From NCBI RefSeq assembly GCF_900100275.1, contig NZ_FNET01000001.1, positions 682,001-746,000 of the forward strand: a DNA stretch of 64,000 nucleotides, given 5' to 3'. Shown one piece after another: positions 20,124 through 28,891 of the stretch. The notes under the pieces were generated by a model, which had not been told where the DNA came from, ran no database searches, and was given only the letters and a program-made list of their open reading frames with translations. Made by a program: the position numbers and the translations under genes. The stretch comes from Lentzea albidocapillata subsp. violacea (GTDB lineage: Bacteria > Actinomycetota > Actinomycetes > Mycobacteriales > Pseudonocardiaceae). Position 1 is the first letter of the stretch. Each line of letters starts with the position of its first letter.

Positions 20124-21197
20124 ATGACCACGACAAGACCGGAAATGGACACGGACAAGCTCATGCAGTTCGTGTTCCGGGCCGTCGACGAGGTCGGCGC
20201 CACGCTCAACGCCGCACTCGTCGTCATGGGCGACAAGCTCGGCTACTACCGAGTCATGGCGTCCGGCGACCCCATCAGCCCCGCCGAACTCGCCGACCGC
20301 AGCGGCACCGCCGAGCCCTACGCGCGGGAGTGGCTCAACGCCCAGGCCGCCGGCGGTTACGTGACCTACGACGCCGTGACCAGCCGGTACACGCTGCCGA
20401 TCGAGCACGCGGTGGCGCTCACGGTCGAGAACAGCCCCGCGTTCCTGCCCGGCATGTTCCAGATCGCGCTGGGCACCGTGCACAACGCCGGGCGGGTGCT
20501 GGACGCCGCGCGCAGCGGGTCCGGGGTGGGCTGGCACGAGCACAACACCGACGTGCACGTCGGCTGCGAGCGGTTCTTCCGGCCGAACTACGAGGCGAAC
20601 CTGATCGAGGGCTGGCTGCCCGCACTCGACGGCGTGACGGCGAAACTGCGGACCGGCGCGCGGGTCGCCGACGTCGGTTGCGGCCACGGCGCATCAACGA
20701 TCCTGATGGCACAGGCGTTCCCGAACTCGTCCTTCACCGGTTCGGACTACCACCCCGAGTCGATCCGGGTCGCGCGCGAACGGGCCGCGGCCGCGGGTGT
20801 CGGCGACCGCGTGACGTTCGAAGTCGCGTCCGCCAAGGACTTCGGCGGCACGGGCTACGACCTCGTGACCATGTTCGACTGCCTGCACGACATGGGCGAC
20901 CCGGTCGGCGCGGCCCGGCACGTCAGGGACGCGGTGGCGCCCGACGGCACGTGGATGATCGTCGAGCCGATGGCCGGAGACCGCGTCGAGGACAACCTCA
21001 ACCCAGTCGGCCGCACCTATTACGGCTTCTCCACGCTGCTGTGCACGCCGGCCTCGCTGTCGCAGGACGTCGGACTCGCGCTCGGCACCCAGGCCGGGCC
21101 CGCGCGGATCCGTGACGTGGCGGTCGCCGGCGGGTTCACCCGGTTCGCCGGGGTGGCCCAGACCCCGTTCAACCAGGTCCTCGAAGTCCGGCCGTGA
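20124..21197 (+). CDS. class I SAM-dependent methyltransferase with N-terminal winged helix (Rv2258c type)
   Basis: 357 residues. The N-terminal ~110 residues form a winged-helix-like dimerisation region (ISPAELADRSGTAEPYAREWLNA). The SAM-binding core has motif I RVADVGCGHGAS and an acidic loop GSDYHPESI. This is the Rv2258c-like group, which methylates small molecules. An AGGAGGGAA site precedes the ATG. The stop overlaps the start of the hydrolase-glycosyltransferase fusion by 4 bp, so the two proteins are made together and may act on the same molecule. Confidence 0.85.
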   Translation: MTTTRPEMDTDKLMQFVFRAVDEVGATLNAALVVMGDKLGYYRVMASGDPISPAELADRSGTAEPYAREWLNAQAAGGYVTYDAVTSRYTLPIEHAVALTVENSPAFLPGMFQIALGTVHNAGRVLDAARSGSGVGWHEHNTDVHVGCERFFRPNYEANLIEGWLPALDGVTAKLRTGARVADVGCGHGASTILMAQAFPNSSFTGSDYHPESIRVARERAAAAGVGDRVTFEVASAKDFGGTGYDLVTMFDCLHDMGDPVGAARHVRDAVAPDGTWMIVEPMAGDRVEDNLNPVGRTYYGFSTLLCTPASLSQDVGLALGTQAGPARIRDVAVAGGFTRFAGVAQTPFNQVLEVRP

Positions 21198-23290
21198 ACG
21201 CCGAGCCGCGCCCGGTGCGCGAGGCCGACCGGAGGGGGCACGCCGAGCGCGCCGGCGTGCGGCTCGCGTTCCAGGTCTACGACAATCCCGGCAAGCCAAC
21301 AGTGTTGCTGATGCCTACCTGGTCGATCGTGCCGTCGAGGTTCTGGAAGACGCAGGTCCCTTACCTGGCACGGCACTTCCGGGTGGTCACCTTCGACGGC
21401 CGGGGCAGCGGCGACTCCGGTCGTCCGGCCGGCAGCGAGTCCTATGCGGACTCGGAGTGCGCGGCGGACGCGATCGCGGTCATGGACGCGACCGACACGG
21501 AACAGGCCGTGCTGGTGGCGTTGTCACGCGGCGACGCCTGGTCTGTGCTCGCGGCCGCGCACCATCCGGAACGGGTCACCGGCATCGTCGCGATCGGCCC
21601 GGCCAGCGGGTCGCTCATCGGCATCCAGGAGCAGGAGAGGAAAGCCTGGGAATCGGCCGAGGGCAAGTACAACCGGCAGTACTGGCTCAACGGCGGCTAC
21701 GACGACTTCGTCGACTGGTTCTTCGCGAGGATGTTCGCCGAACCCCATTCCACCAAGCAGATCGAGGACGCCGTGCGGTGGGCGCACGAGATCGAGCCCG
21801 CCACACTCGTGGACACGACCGCCGGTCGCCTCAGTTCCGCGTCGATCGAGGACGACTGCCGCAAGGTGCGCTGTCCGGTACTGGTGATCCACGGGACCGA
21901 CGACCGAGTCCGCCCGCACGCCATCGGCGAACGCCTCGCCGAGCTCACCGGTGGTTCGCTGGTGCTGGTCGACGGCGCGGGCCACGGTGTACATGCCCGC
22001 GATCCGGTGCGGATCAACCTGCTGATCAAGGAGTTCGTCGACCGGGTGCACCCCGTGGCCCGGCGCACGAGGACGTCCAGGACCAGGCCGCCACGGGCGC
22101 TCTACCTGAGCTCGCCGATCGGCCTCGGCCATGCCCGGCGTGATCTCGCCATCGCGTCCGAACTGCGCAAGATCCATCCGCGCCTGCAGATCGACTGGCT
22201 CGCGCAGCACCCGGTCACCGAATTGCTCGGACCCGCGGGGGAGCGGGTCCACCCGGCCTCGGAGTGGCTGGCGAACGAGTCGTCCCACGTGGAGGACGAC
22301 GCGGGCGAGCACGACCTGCACGTGTTCGAGACGTTCCGCCGCCTGGACTCGGTGCTGGTGAACAACTTCATGGTGTTCAACGACGTGCTCGACGCCGAGC
22401 GGTACGACCTGGTGATCGGCGACGAGGCCTGGGACGTCGACTACTTCCTGCACGAGAACCCCGAGCTGAAGCGGTTCTCGTTCGCCTGGCTGACGGACTT
22501 CGTCGGCTGGCTCCCGATGCCCGATGGCGGTGCCCGCGAACAATGCCTGACCGCCGACTACAACCTCGACATGATCGAGCAGCGCGCCCGGCTACGGCGC
22601 GTGCGCGACAGGTCGGTGTTCGTCGGCAACCCGGACGACGTGGTCTCGCTGCCGTTCGGCGAGGGCCTGCCCGCGATTCGCGAGTGGACGGAGCAGAACT
22701 TCGACTTCTCCGGCTACGTCACGGGATTCGACCCGCCGGACGAACGCGAGCGCGCGGCGTTGCGCAGGAGGCTCGGCCTGCGCCAGGACGAGAAACTGTG
22801 CGTGGTCACGGTCGGCGGTTCCGGCGTGGGGGAGTCGTTGCTGCGGCGCGTGCTCGACGCCGTGCCGGCCGCGACCGAACGGGTGCCGGGGCTGAGGTTC
22901 CTCGTCGTCACCGGCCCCCGCATCGACCCTGACTCGCTGCCGAGCCGCGGTGGCGTCGAGATCCGCGGGTACCTGCCGGACCTGCCCCGGCACCTCGCCG
23001 CCTGCGATCTGGCAGTGGTGCAGGGCGGCCTGACCACGTGCATGGAGTTGACGGCCGCCCGGCGCCCGTTCATCTTCGTGCCGTTGCGCCACCACTTCGA
23101 GCAGAACTTCCACGTCCGGCACCGGCTCGAACGCTACGGCGCGGGCCGGTGCATGACCTACGACGAGGTCGCCGATCGTGACGTCCTGGCCGCCGCCATG
23201 GCCGAGGAGATCGGCAGGGAGGTCGGCTACCGCGAGGTCGAGGCGGACGGTGCCGCCCGGGCCGCCGCCCTGCTCGCGGAGTTGCTGTGA
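21194..23290 (+). CDS. alpha/beta-hydrolase fused to a GT-B glycosyltransferase
   Basis: 698-residue fusion. Residues ~1-285 are an alpha/beta hydrolase: FDGRGSGDSG, a nucleophile elbow ALSRGD with Ser111, acid in VIHGTDDRVRP and base in GAGHGVHARDP. Residues ~300-698 are a GT-B glycosyltransferase: N-terminal nucleotide-free domain LSSPIGLGHARRDLA, a linker, and a C-terminal UDP-sugar-type domain with VVTVGGSGVGESLL and VVQGGLTTCMELTAARRPF. The frame is open across the whole length with even codon use. The GTG start overlaps the methyltransferase stop. Both halves keep active-site motifs, so a bifunctional enzyme that hydrolyses and glycosylates one metabolite is plausible; the substrate is unknown. 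Confidence 0.85.
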   Translation: MNAEPRPVREADRRGHAERAGVRLAFQVYDNPGKPTVLLMPTWSIVPSRFWKTQVPYLARHFRVVTFDGRGSGDSGRPAGSESYADSECAADAIAVMDATDTEQAVLVALSRGDAWSVLAAAHHPERVTGIVAIGPASGSLIGIQEQERKAWESAEGKYNRQYWLNGGYDDFVDWFFARMFAEPHSTKQIEDAVRWAHEIEPATLVDTTAGRLSSASIEDDCRKVRCPVLVIHGTDDRVRPHAIGERLAELTGGSLVLVDGAGHGVHARDPVRINLLIKEFVDRVHPVARRTRTSRTRPPRALYLSSPIGLGHARRDLAIASELRKIHPRLQIDWLAQHPVTELLGPAGERVHPASEWLANESSHVEDDAGEHDLHVFETFRRLDSVLVNNFMVFNDVLDAERYDLVIGDEAWDVDYFLHENPELKRFSFAWLTDFVGWLPMPDGGAREQCLTADYNLDMIEQRARLRRVRDRSVFVGNPDDVVSLPFGEGLPAIREWTEQNFDFSGYVTGFDPPDERERAALRRRLGLRQDEKLCVVTVGGSGVGESLLRRVLDAVPAATERVPGLRFLVVTGPRIDPDSLPSRGGVEIRGYLPDLPRHLAACDLAVVQGGLTTCMELTAARRPFIFVPLRHHFEQNFHVRHRLERYGAGRCMTYDEVADRDVLAAAMAEEIGREVGYREVEADGAARAAALLAELL

Positions 23291-23294
23291 GGAG

Positions 23295-24011
23295 TCAGCG
23301 GCGCCGCGCGAGGTAGACGGTGTTCGTCGAATCCCTTTCCTGCAGTGGATTCGGGAAGGTGACGACCTCGGCCCGCACGTCGGTGAAGACCGTGGCGAGA
23401 GTGGCGGTGTACTCGTCCTCGGGCGGGTCGTTGGACCACAACGCGAACACCCCGCCGGGCGTGAGCAGCGCGGCGAGACGCTGAGCGCCTTCGGCGGTGT
23501 AGAAGTCGGCATTGGACGGGTGCAGCAGGTGGCGTGGCGAGTGGTCGATGTCGACGACGATGGCGTCGAACAGCCTGCCGGGCTCCGCCGCGTCGAAGCC
23601 CTCTCCGGAGCGGGTCAGGGCGAAGAAGTCGCCATGGACCAGCCGGCACCGCTCGTCGGCCGCCAGCGTCCTCCCGGCGGGGATGAGGCCCTGCTGATGC
23701 CACTCGATCACCTCGCCGAGGGCGTCGACGACCAGTAGCGAGCCGACGTTCGAGTGTTCCAGCACCGTCTGGGCCGTGTAGCCGAGACCGAGGCCGCCCA
23801 CGACCACGTTCAGCGAGTCCCCGGACAGTTCCGCGAGTGCGAGGTGGGCCAGTTCGACCTCGGCGACGGTGAACAGGCTCGACATCAGGAACTCTTCGTT
23901 GAGCTTGATCTCGTGGATCTCCCTGCCGGTGCCGGGTTCGAGCCGGCGCCGCAGGCTCAACTCACCCAGCGGGGTCTGGCGGTAGTCGAGTTCCTGGAAG
24001 CGCGCACTCAT
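23295..24011 (-). CDS. spermidine-synthase-like methyltransferase-fold protein
   Basis: 238 residues with the Rossmann methyltransferase fold of polyamine synthases: NVVVGGLGLGYTAQTVLEH (SAM/dcSAM loop), VVDALGEVIEWHQ and DAIVVDIDHSP. The aminopropyltransferase N-terminal beta region is short. Many actinobacterial homologues are annotated spermidine synthase-like without proof. It is convergent with the fusion gene with a 4-bp gap. Confidence 0.75.
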   Translation of the reverse strand: MSARFQELDYRQTPLGELSLRRRLEPGTGREIHEIKLNEEFLMSSLFTVAEVELAHLALAELSGDSLNVVVGGLGLGYTAQTVLEHSNVGSLLVVDALGEVIEWHQQGLIPAGRTLAADERCRLVHGDFFALTRSGEGFDAAEPGRLFDAIVVDIDHSPRHLLHPSNADFYTAEGAQRLAALLTPGGVFALWSNDPPEDEYTATLATVFTDVRAEVVTFPNPLQERDSTNTVYLARRR

Positions 24012-24081
24012 GCGGCGGCACGCTACCCCGTGTGCACGAACAGGTGACCGCCGCGCTCGCCGACCTGGCGCCGTTGCTCGA

Positions 24082-24666
24082 TCAGGCGCGGGTGCGCTCG
24101 TAGTGCCGGGCGACCCGGGCCCGGTTGCCGCACACGTTGGCGGCGCACCAGACCCGGCGCTTGTTCTCCGCCAGGAACAACATCGAACACGCCGGGTTGG
24201 CGCACGCGCGCACCATGTCCAGCCGTGTCCGGTCGGCCAGCAGCCGGATGGCCTCGCCCGCGATCGCGGCCAGCGCGGGGTGGCCGTTGTAGTCGTCGTG
24301 CCACCGGACCCCTGCCCGCGCTTCGGCCCCCCAGCCGTCGAGACGCGGGCTCGTGGGCACCGCGGCGGCGACGGCGTTGAGGTCCGCGATCAGTGCCGGA
24401 TCAGGCGTGCGCTGGGTCAGGTGGGCGTCGAACAACTCCCGCAGCACGGCTCGGAGCCGGCGGGTCGCGCTCATCGCCGGCGGCGTCGTGCCGGGCAGCC
24501 GATCCGCCTGCAGCGCCCACCACGTCGCGTGCCCGGCCTCGTCCGCGAGCAGATCCCGGACCGGGTCCACGCACAGCGCGTGCGTGTCCACCAGGTCGAG
24601 CGCCACGAGCGGCTCGGCGCCCATGGGGAAGCCTGCCGCCTGGAACTCGGGCAAGGTCGCGGCCAC
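24082..24666 (-). CDS. CGNR zinc-finger (ABATE domain) regulator
   Basis: About 194 residues. An N-terminal ABATE domain is followed by a C-terminal CGNR zinc finger, here CANPACSMLF - CAANVCGNRARVARHY, with four cysteines. Such proteins are putative stress or drug-response regulators. GTG 24666 is chosen because a TAGGAGA ribosome site sits 4-5 bases upstream; the longer TTG-start frame would include that site. It is divergent from the dehalogenase-like hydrolase gene, a frequent arrangement, and probably controls it. Confidence 0.85.
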   Translation of the reverse strand: MAATLPEFQAAGFPMGAEPLVALDLVDTHALCVDPVRDLLADEAGHATWWALQADRLPGTTPPAMSATRRLRAVLRELFDAHLTQRTPDPALIADLNAVAAAVPTSPRLDGWGAEARAGVRWHDDYNGHPALAAIAGEAIRLLADRTRLDMVRACANPACSMLFLAENKRRVWCAANVCGNRARVARHYERTRA

Positions 24667-24674
24667 ACCGTCTC

Positions 24675-24745
24675 CTAACGGTTGAAGCAACAACCGAGAC
24701 GTTAGCAGATTCTCGTCCGGAACGCTTGCGAGGCGTGATCTAACG
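24675..24745. promoter_or_regulatory. repeated CTAACG elements in CGNR/hydrolase divergent promoter
   Basis: CTAACG occurs at 24675-24680 and 24740-24745 and in reverse (CGTTAG) at 24700-24705, in the 124-bp region between the two divergent starts. An AT-richer stretch (acggtcattctacccatt) suggests the promoter of the hydrolase gene. The elements may be binding sites of the CGNR protein; weak evidence. Confidence 0.3.
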
Positions 24746-24790
24746 CGTATACGGTCATTCTACCCATTAGAACGAACCGAGGAGAACGAC

Positions 24791-25642
24791 ATGCCCGCGA
24801 TTCGCCACCGCCACGTCGAGGTCGACGGCCTGAAGGTGTTCGTGCGTGAGGCCGGTGACGCGAGCAGGCCCGTCATCGTGCTGCTGCCCGGCTTTCCGTC
24901 GAGCACCCGCGCCTACGTGCGGCTGATCGACCGCCTCGCCTCCGACTGGCACGTCGTCGCGATCGACTACCCCGGCTTCGGCTCGTCCGACCCGCTGCCC
25001 GGCGTCCCGACGTTCGACCGGCTGGCCGAGGTCACGGGCCAGGTCATCGACCTGCTCGGCATCGGCGACTACGCCGTCTACATGTTCGACTTCGGTGCGC
25101 CCGTGGGCTTCCGGATCGCGCTCGAGCACGACCGGCGGGTCAAGGCCGTGATCACGCAGAACGGCAACGCCTACGTCGAAGGCTTCGGCCCCGATGCCGA
25201 GCCGTTGAACGCGTGGTGGAGCGAGAAGGCCAAGTACCAGGACGCCGTCGACTGGGTCGTCAGCCTGGAAGGCACGCGGCACCAGTGGCTGGTGGGCGCG
25301 AAGGACCCCGAGAACATCGACCCCGAGCAGGCGCTGGCCGACCAGGCCGTCATCGACCTGCCCGGCCGCGCCGACTACATGTTGTCCCTGTTGTGGGACT
25401 ACCAGACCAACCCCGGCCGTTACCCGTCCTGGCAGGCCTGGTTGCGCGAACGGCAGCCGCACCTCCTCGCCGTCTGGGGCCGCAACGACACGTTCTTCGT
25501 CGCGGCCGGCGCCGAGGCCTTCCGCCGGGACGTGCCCTCCGCCGAGGTCGTGCTGCTCGACACCGGTCATTTCGCCTTGGAGGAGGCCGTCGACGAGATC
25601 GCCGATCACGTGCACAAGGCGCTGGCGAAGACGTTCGCCTGA
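24791..25642 (+). CDS. alpha/beta hydrolase of the haloalkane dehalogenase/epoxide hydrolase type
   Basis: 283 residues. Oxyanion segment LLPGFPSSTRAY, then FDFGAPVGFRIA, in which the nucleophile position is Asp rather than Ser. That places it in the Asp-nucleophile group (haloalkane or fluoroacetate dehalogenases, epoxide hydrolases). Acid near WGRNDTFF and His in LDTGHFALEE complete the triad. A GAGGAGA site precedes the ATG. It is divergent from the CGNR gene. Exact substrate unknown. Confidence 0.85.
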   Translation: MPAIRHRHVEVDGLKVFVREAGDASRPVIVLLPGFPSSTRAYVRLIDRLASDWHVVAIDYPGFGSSDPLPGVPTFDRLAEVTGQVIDLLGIGDYAVYMFDFGAPVGFRIALEHDRRVKAVITQNGNAYVEGFGPDAEPLNAWWSEKAKYQDAVDWVVSLEGTRHQWLVGAKDPENIDPEQALADQAVIDLPGRADYMLSLLWDYQTNPGRYPSWQAWLRERQPHLLAVWGRNDTFFVAAGAEAFRRDVPSAEVVLLDTGHFALEEAVDEIADHVHKALAKTFA

Positions 25643-25646
25643 CCCG

Positions 25647-26711
25647 TTACATCAGGATGAAGTAGGGCGAGTACGCCGCGCCGGTGCGATCCTTCCAGTC
25701 CTTGCCCTGGACGATCTGACCGTTCTGCGGCTCGATGACCTGAACGGTGCCGCTGGTGTCGATGAAGACGTTGACGGCGTGCGCGCTGGTCGCCGTCGTC
25801 CCGAAGATGATGCCGACCGCGTAGCCGTACTCCGGACCGACCGCGTAGGCGTCCTTCGAGGACTGTGCTTTGTAGACGTAGCTGAAGTCGTCGCAGTCGA
25901 AGTAGTTGGCCTTCCAGTTGTACTGCGCGAGTCCGGAGTTCTGGTAGGTCGACATCACCTGCGAGGTCGTGACGGCCTGGTAGTGCGAGTCTCCGGTGTT
26001 GAGCTTCAGGTCGTAGCTCGCATCGGGCCACGCGGCGCTGAACAGGCTGTCCAGCTTCGTCCTCTGCACGTAGAACTTGTGGAAGGTCAGCGCGGCGGCG
26101 GAGTGTGTGCTCGAGACGTACGCCCAGTTCCACGAGCCGGAGTCCGAGCACAGGCTCATGGTCGTTCCGCCGTTGTTCCACGACAGGGTGTAGGTCTGGA
26201 AGCCGTCCGCGTTGAGCTGGGCGGCCTTCGCGGACAGGGACATCACCGGATAGCTGCTGCCGTAGTCGGACGGCGCCCAGAAGGCGTACTCCCACGAGGT
26301 CGCGGTGCCGTTCGAATGCAACGGCCAGTTGCGCGCCTGCATGGTGATCGAGGAGGGTTTGTCGACCGGGTTCCCGGAGAACCGCAGCGGGAACACGTCG
26401 GTCCAATAGCTGTTGTACGCGCCGAAATACGCCCATTCCCAGGCGCCGCTGCCCGCGTCCTGGACGTTCAGCACCCGCCCGTAGGCGTCCTGGATCACGT
26501 AGGGCGTGTTCGCGTCGATCTGGTCCGCGGGGATCGGCTCGCTCAGGGTGATGATCGGGCCCTCGCCTCTGACGGGGCCGGACGAGTCCTGGCCTCTTCT
26601 CGGGGCGTGGAGGTGGCCGGCGAGCAGATCGCCCGGGTCGGCGTGCGGCTCGCGCTGGGTCGGGACGAGGAGTTCGGTGGTCTCGGTCGGGGTGATGCGC
26701 AGAATCGTCAT
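25647..26711 (-). CDS. agglutinin-like protein with MOA-type cysteine protease domain
   Basis: 354 residues, no signal peptide or membrane helix. Three Trp-centred repeats (WEWAYFG at 91, WEYAFWA at 140, WNWAYVS at 194; spacing 49 and 54) look like the three lobes of a beta-trefoil lectin. The C-terminal ~110 residues contain FDCDDFSYVYKAQ, GIIFGTTATSAHAVNVFID and VQVIEPQNGQIV. This pattern matches the calpain-like C-terminal domain of Marasmius oreades agglutinin, giving a Cys273-His311-Glu327 triad. The first ~50 residues are low in structure and Pro-rich. A lectin-targeted protease or toxin-like role is inference. ATG 26711 has only a weak ribosome site. Confidence 0.65.
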   Translation of the reverse strand: MTILRITPTETTELLVPTQREPHADPGDLLAGHLHAPRRGQDSSGPVRGEGPIITLSEPIPADQIDANTPYVIQDAYGRVLNVQDAGSGAWEWAYFGAYNSYWTDVFPLRFSGNPVDKPSSITMQARNWPLHSNGTATSWEYAFWAPSDYGSSYPVMSLSAKAAQLNADGFQTYTLSWNNGGTTMSLCSDSGSWNWAYVSSTHSAAALTFHKFYVQRTKLDSLFSAAWPDASYDLKLNTGDSHYQAVTTSQVMSTYQNSGLAQYNWKANYFDCDDFSYVYKAQSSKDAYAVGPEYGYAVGIIFGTTATSAHAVNVFIDTSGTVQVIEPQNGQIVQGKDWKDRTGAAYSPYFILM

Positions 26712-26874
26712 GGCGGCCTCGAAAAGGAAGGGGTTTGGACCCGTTCAACGTTCCGCCGACCGCCGTGGCGCGACAAGATATCTATTGGTGGGACAACGAG
26801 GACTCGCGTGAGGTCGCGGTCCGGCAAGCCACCCGGACGTGTGTCGGCACCGGGTGAAATCCGCCTCGTGCCCA

Positions 26875-26889
26875 CTTGACCCGGTCAAG
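26875..26889 (-). terminator. palindrome downstream of glutathione peroxidase gene
   Basis: CTTGACC-C-GGTCAAG is a perfect 7-bp-arm palindrome that begins 5 bp after the peroxidase stop codon on the minus strand. It may be a small terminator hairpin; because the centre is a single base it could equally be a protein-binding site. Confidence 0.4.
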
Positions 26890-26894
26890 CAGTG

Positions 26895-27380
26895 CTATCG
26901 CAGCGCGGCCTCGATCGCCTCGGTGATCGCGGCGTCCTCGGGCTCGGTGCGCGGCCGGAACCGCGCGATGACCTGACCATCCCGTGAGACGAGGAACTTC
27001 TCGAAGTTCCACTGCACGTCACCGGCGGTCCCGTCGGCGTCCGCGTGCTTCGTCAGCTCCTGGTAGAGCGGGTGCCGGTCAGGCCCGTTGACCTCGATCT
27101 TCTCGAACAGGGGGAACGACACGCCGTAGGTGGCCGAGCAGAACGTGGCGATCTCCTCGGACGTGCCCGGCTCCTGGCCCATGAACTGGTTGCACGGGAA
27201 GCCGACCACGGAGAAACCCTCGGTCCCGTACTTCTCCTGCAACCGCTCCAGACCCGCGTACTGCGGGGTGAGGCCACACCGCGAGGCGACGTTGACCACC
27301 AGCGCCACCTTGCCCCGCACCGCGCTCAGGTCGCCGGGCTCGCCCGCGAGCGTGTGGACAGGGATGTCGTAGATCTCCAT
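26895..27380 (-). CDS. glutathione-peroxidase-family (thiol) peroxidase
   Basis: 161 residues from ATG 27380. Conserved GPx motifs: NVASRCGLTPQY with a peroxidatic cysteine instead of selenocysteine, GFPCNQFMGQEPG, and WNFEKFLV. Such bacterial GPx proteins reduce hydroperoxides using thioredoxin-type thiols. An earlier in-frame ATG at 27398 is possible. A palindromic CGTTGCACAACG lies ~57 bp upstream and shares its core with the carotenoid promoters. Confidence 0.93.
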   Translation of the reverse strand: MEIYDIPVHTLAGEPGDLSAVRGKVALVVNVASRCGLTPQYAGLERLQEKYGTEGFSVVGFPCNQFMGQEPGTSEEIATFCSATYGVSFPLFEKIEVNGPDRHPLYQELTKHADADGTAGDVQWNFEKFLVSRDGQVIARFRPRTEPEDAAITEAIEAALR

Positions 27381-27436
27381 GCCACCAACGTAGTTCATGC
27401 CTCCCGCCCACCGGGAGCGGCCAGTCCTCGACGGTT

Positions 27437-27448
27437 CGTTGCACAACG
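27437..27448. promoter_or_regulatory. CGTTGCACAACG palindrome between gpx and vanY-like genes
   Basis: Near-perfect 12-bp palindrome in the 118-bp divergent region. Read toward the peroxidase gene it gives CGTTGTGC, the same 8-mer seen in the crtYc and crtB promoter regions. Candidate shared regulatory or -35 element. Confidence 0.35.
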
Positions 27449-27498
27449 AGCACATTCCGCTGGCCGTCCGGCGACATCGCTCGTGAACGCTCGAAGTC

Positions 27499-28026
27499 GT
27501 GACCGGTAAAGGAATTTGGACGGTGCTCCTGCTCGCGATGGTGACGGCCTGCACACCCGCCGGACCGCAGGCGGCGAGCGTCCAGGTGCAGATGACCGAC
27601 GACGGCAGCATCCCGGAGAACGAGAGCATCTCGCTGGACGACGACCAGCACGCCGCGATCGCCCGCCTCGATCCCGCGCTGCTCACCGCCATGCGGAAGG
27701 CGGCGGCGGACGCGAAGCTCGCCGGGGTCGAGTTGCGGGTGACGTCGGGCTGGCGCAGCCCGGAGTACCAGCAGCGGCTGCTGGACGAGGCCGTCGAGCT
27801 GTACCGCAGCGAGGAGGAGGCGCGGCGGTGGGTGCACCCGCCGGACAAGTCCGCGCACGTCACGGGCAAGGCGATCGACATCGGGCCGACGAACGCCGAC
27901 GACTGGCTCATCCAGCACGGCGCGGACTACGGGTTGTGCCAGGCCTACGCCAACGAGATGTGGCACTTCGAGCTGCTGACGACCCCTGGTGGCCAGTGTC
28001 CGCAGCCGCAGAGCAACGCCGGCTAA
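27499..28026 (+). CDS. VanY/M15-family D,D-carboxypeptidase lipoprotein
   Basis: 175 residues. The N-terminus has a lipoprotein signal with lipobox VTAC, placing it outside the membrane. Catalytic zinc motifs of peptidase family M15B/VanY are present: SAHVTGKAID (His and Asp ligands) and EMWHFE (general base and His ligand). It should trim D-Ala from peptidoglycan stem peptides. No vanHAX genes are nearby, so it is more likely a cell-wall remodelling enzyme. The stop overlaps the convergent PaaX gene end by 4 bp. Confidence 0.9.
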   Translation: MTGKGIWTVLLLAMVTACTPAGPQAASVQVQMTDDGSIPENESISLDDDQHAAIARLDPALLTAMRKAAADAKLAGVELRVTSGWRSPEYQQRLLDEAVELYRSEEEARRWVHPPDKSAHVTGKAIDIGPTNADDWLIQHGADYGLCQAYANEMWHFELLTTPGGQCPQPQSNAG

Positions 28027-28847
28027 CGGCCGTGGATCACGGCCAACGCATGCTCACGGGCCGGTGCGCTCAAAGTGGTGTTGAGCTGCTCGAACAAGGC
28101 CTCGGCCGTGACGCCGTTCCAGCCGGGAGGCAGCAGCGAGAGAGGAAGGCCGGGGTCGCTGTACGGCAGGCGGCGCCACGCGGTGAGCATCGGCACGTAC
28201 GTCTGGAACGCCTGCTCGGGTGAGGTGATGCCGGCATCCAGGACGGGGCGGTGGCGGCGCAGGAAGTCGGCGTACAGGTCGGCCAGTTCGTCCAGGTCCC
28301 ACCAGGCACGGACCTTGGAGCGCAGGTCGCCGAACGCGAAGTGGTCGCCGGTGAAGATGTCCACGTACTCGGACAACCCGCGGCGCTCCAGCGTGCGGCG
28401 GGTCTCGGTGGCCAGGTTGCCCGGTGCCACCCACACGCCGGGGGCCGTGGTGCCGAAGCCGAGCTGGGTCAGGCTGGTGCGCAGGGCGTGGCGCTTCTCG
28501 CGTTCGGACTCGGGCACGGAGAACACGACCACGAGCCAGCCGTCCTCGGTGGTGGCCCGGCGGCGTTCGAAGATGCGGGTGTCGCCCTCGGCGAGGGTCT
28601 CCAGCGTGGACTCCGAGAGGGCGTAGCCGGCGCCGTCGCGGCGTTCTGCCCGGACGACGCCCCGGCGCTTCAGGCGGGAGATCGAGGACCGGGCGGCCTG
28701 GCCGTCCACGCCGAGGTCGGCCATGAGCTGGACGACGGAGGCCACGGAGAGCCAGTTGTGCTCGCCGCGCGCGTAGAGGCCGAAGATCGTGATGATGAGC
28801 GGGCCGAGCCGGTCGCGTCCGGCGGGAGCCGCGGCTTCGACGGTCAT
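28023..28847 (-). CDS. PaaX-family transcriptional repressor
   Basis: About 274 residues from ATG 28847: winged helix (ARSSISRLKRRGVVRAERRDGAGY split as an HTH plus wing), central VVVFSVPESEREKRHALRT ferredoxin-like domain and C-terminal PaaX_C region. PaaX proteins sense aryl-CoA thioesters, classically phenylacetyl-CoA, and repress catabolic operons. It is the third gene of the ridA-FAH-paaX unit, next to an aryl-CoA ligase cluster, so its inducer is probably the CoA ester made by that ligase. The long open frame upstream of the ATG belongs to another frame of the FAH gene. Confidence 0.9.
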   Translation of the reverse strand: MTVEAAAPAGRDRLGPLIITIFGLYARGEHNWLSVASVVQLMADLGVDGQAARSSISRLKRRGVVRAERRDGAGYALSESTLETLAEGDTRIFERRRATTEDGWLVVVFSVPESEREKRHALRTSLTQLGFGTTAPGVWVAPGNLATETRRTLERRGLSEYVDIFTGDHFAFGDLRSKVRAWWDLDELADLYADFLRRHRPVLDAGITSPEQAFQTYVPMLTAWRRLPYSDPGLPLSLLPPGWNGVTAEALFEQLNTTLSAPAREHALAVIHGR

Positions 28848-28891
28848 GTCCGCGACGTTCAGTGCCCTCTCCTCACCTTGATCAGCCGAGC

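Noticed and set aside
27399-27911. N-terminal extension of the peroxidase frame to 27911
   Set aside because: The extension overlaps the VanY-like lipoprotein gene on the other strand; GPx homology begins at 27380.
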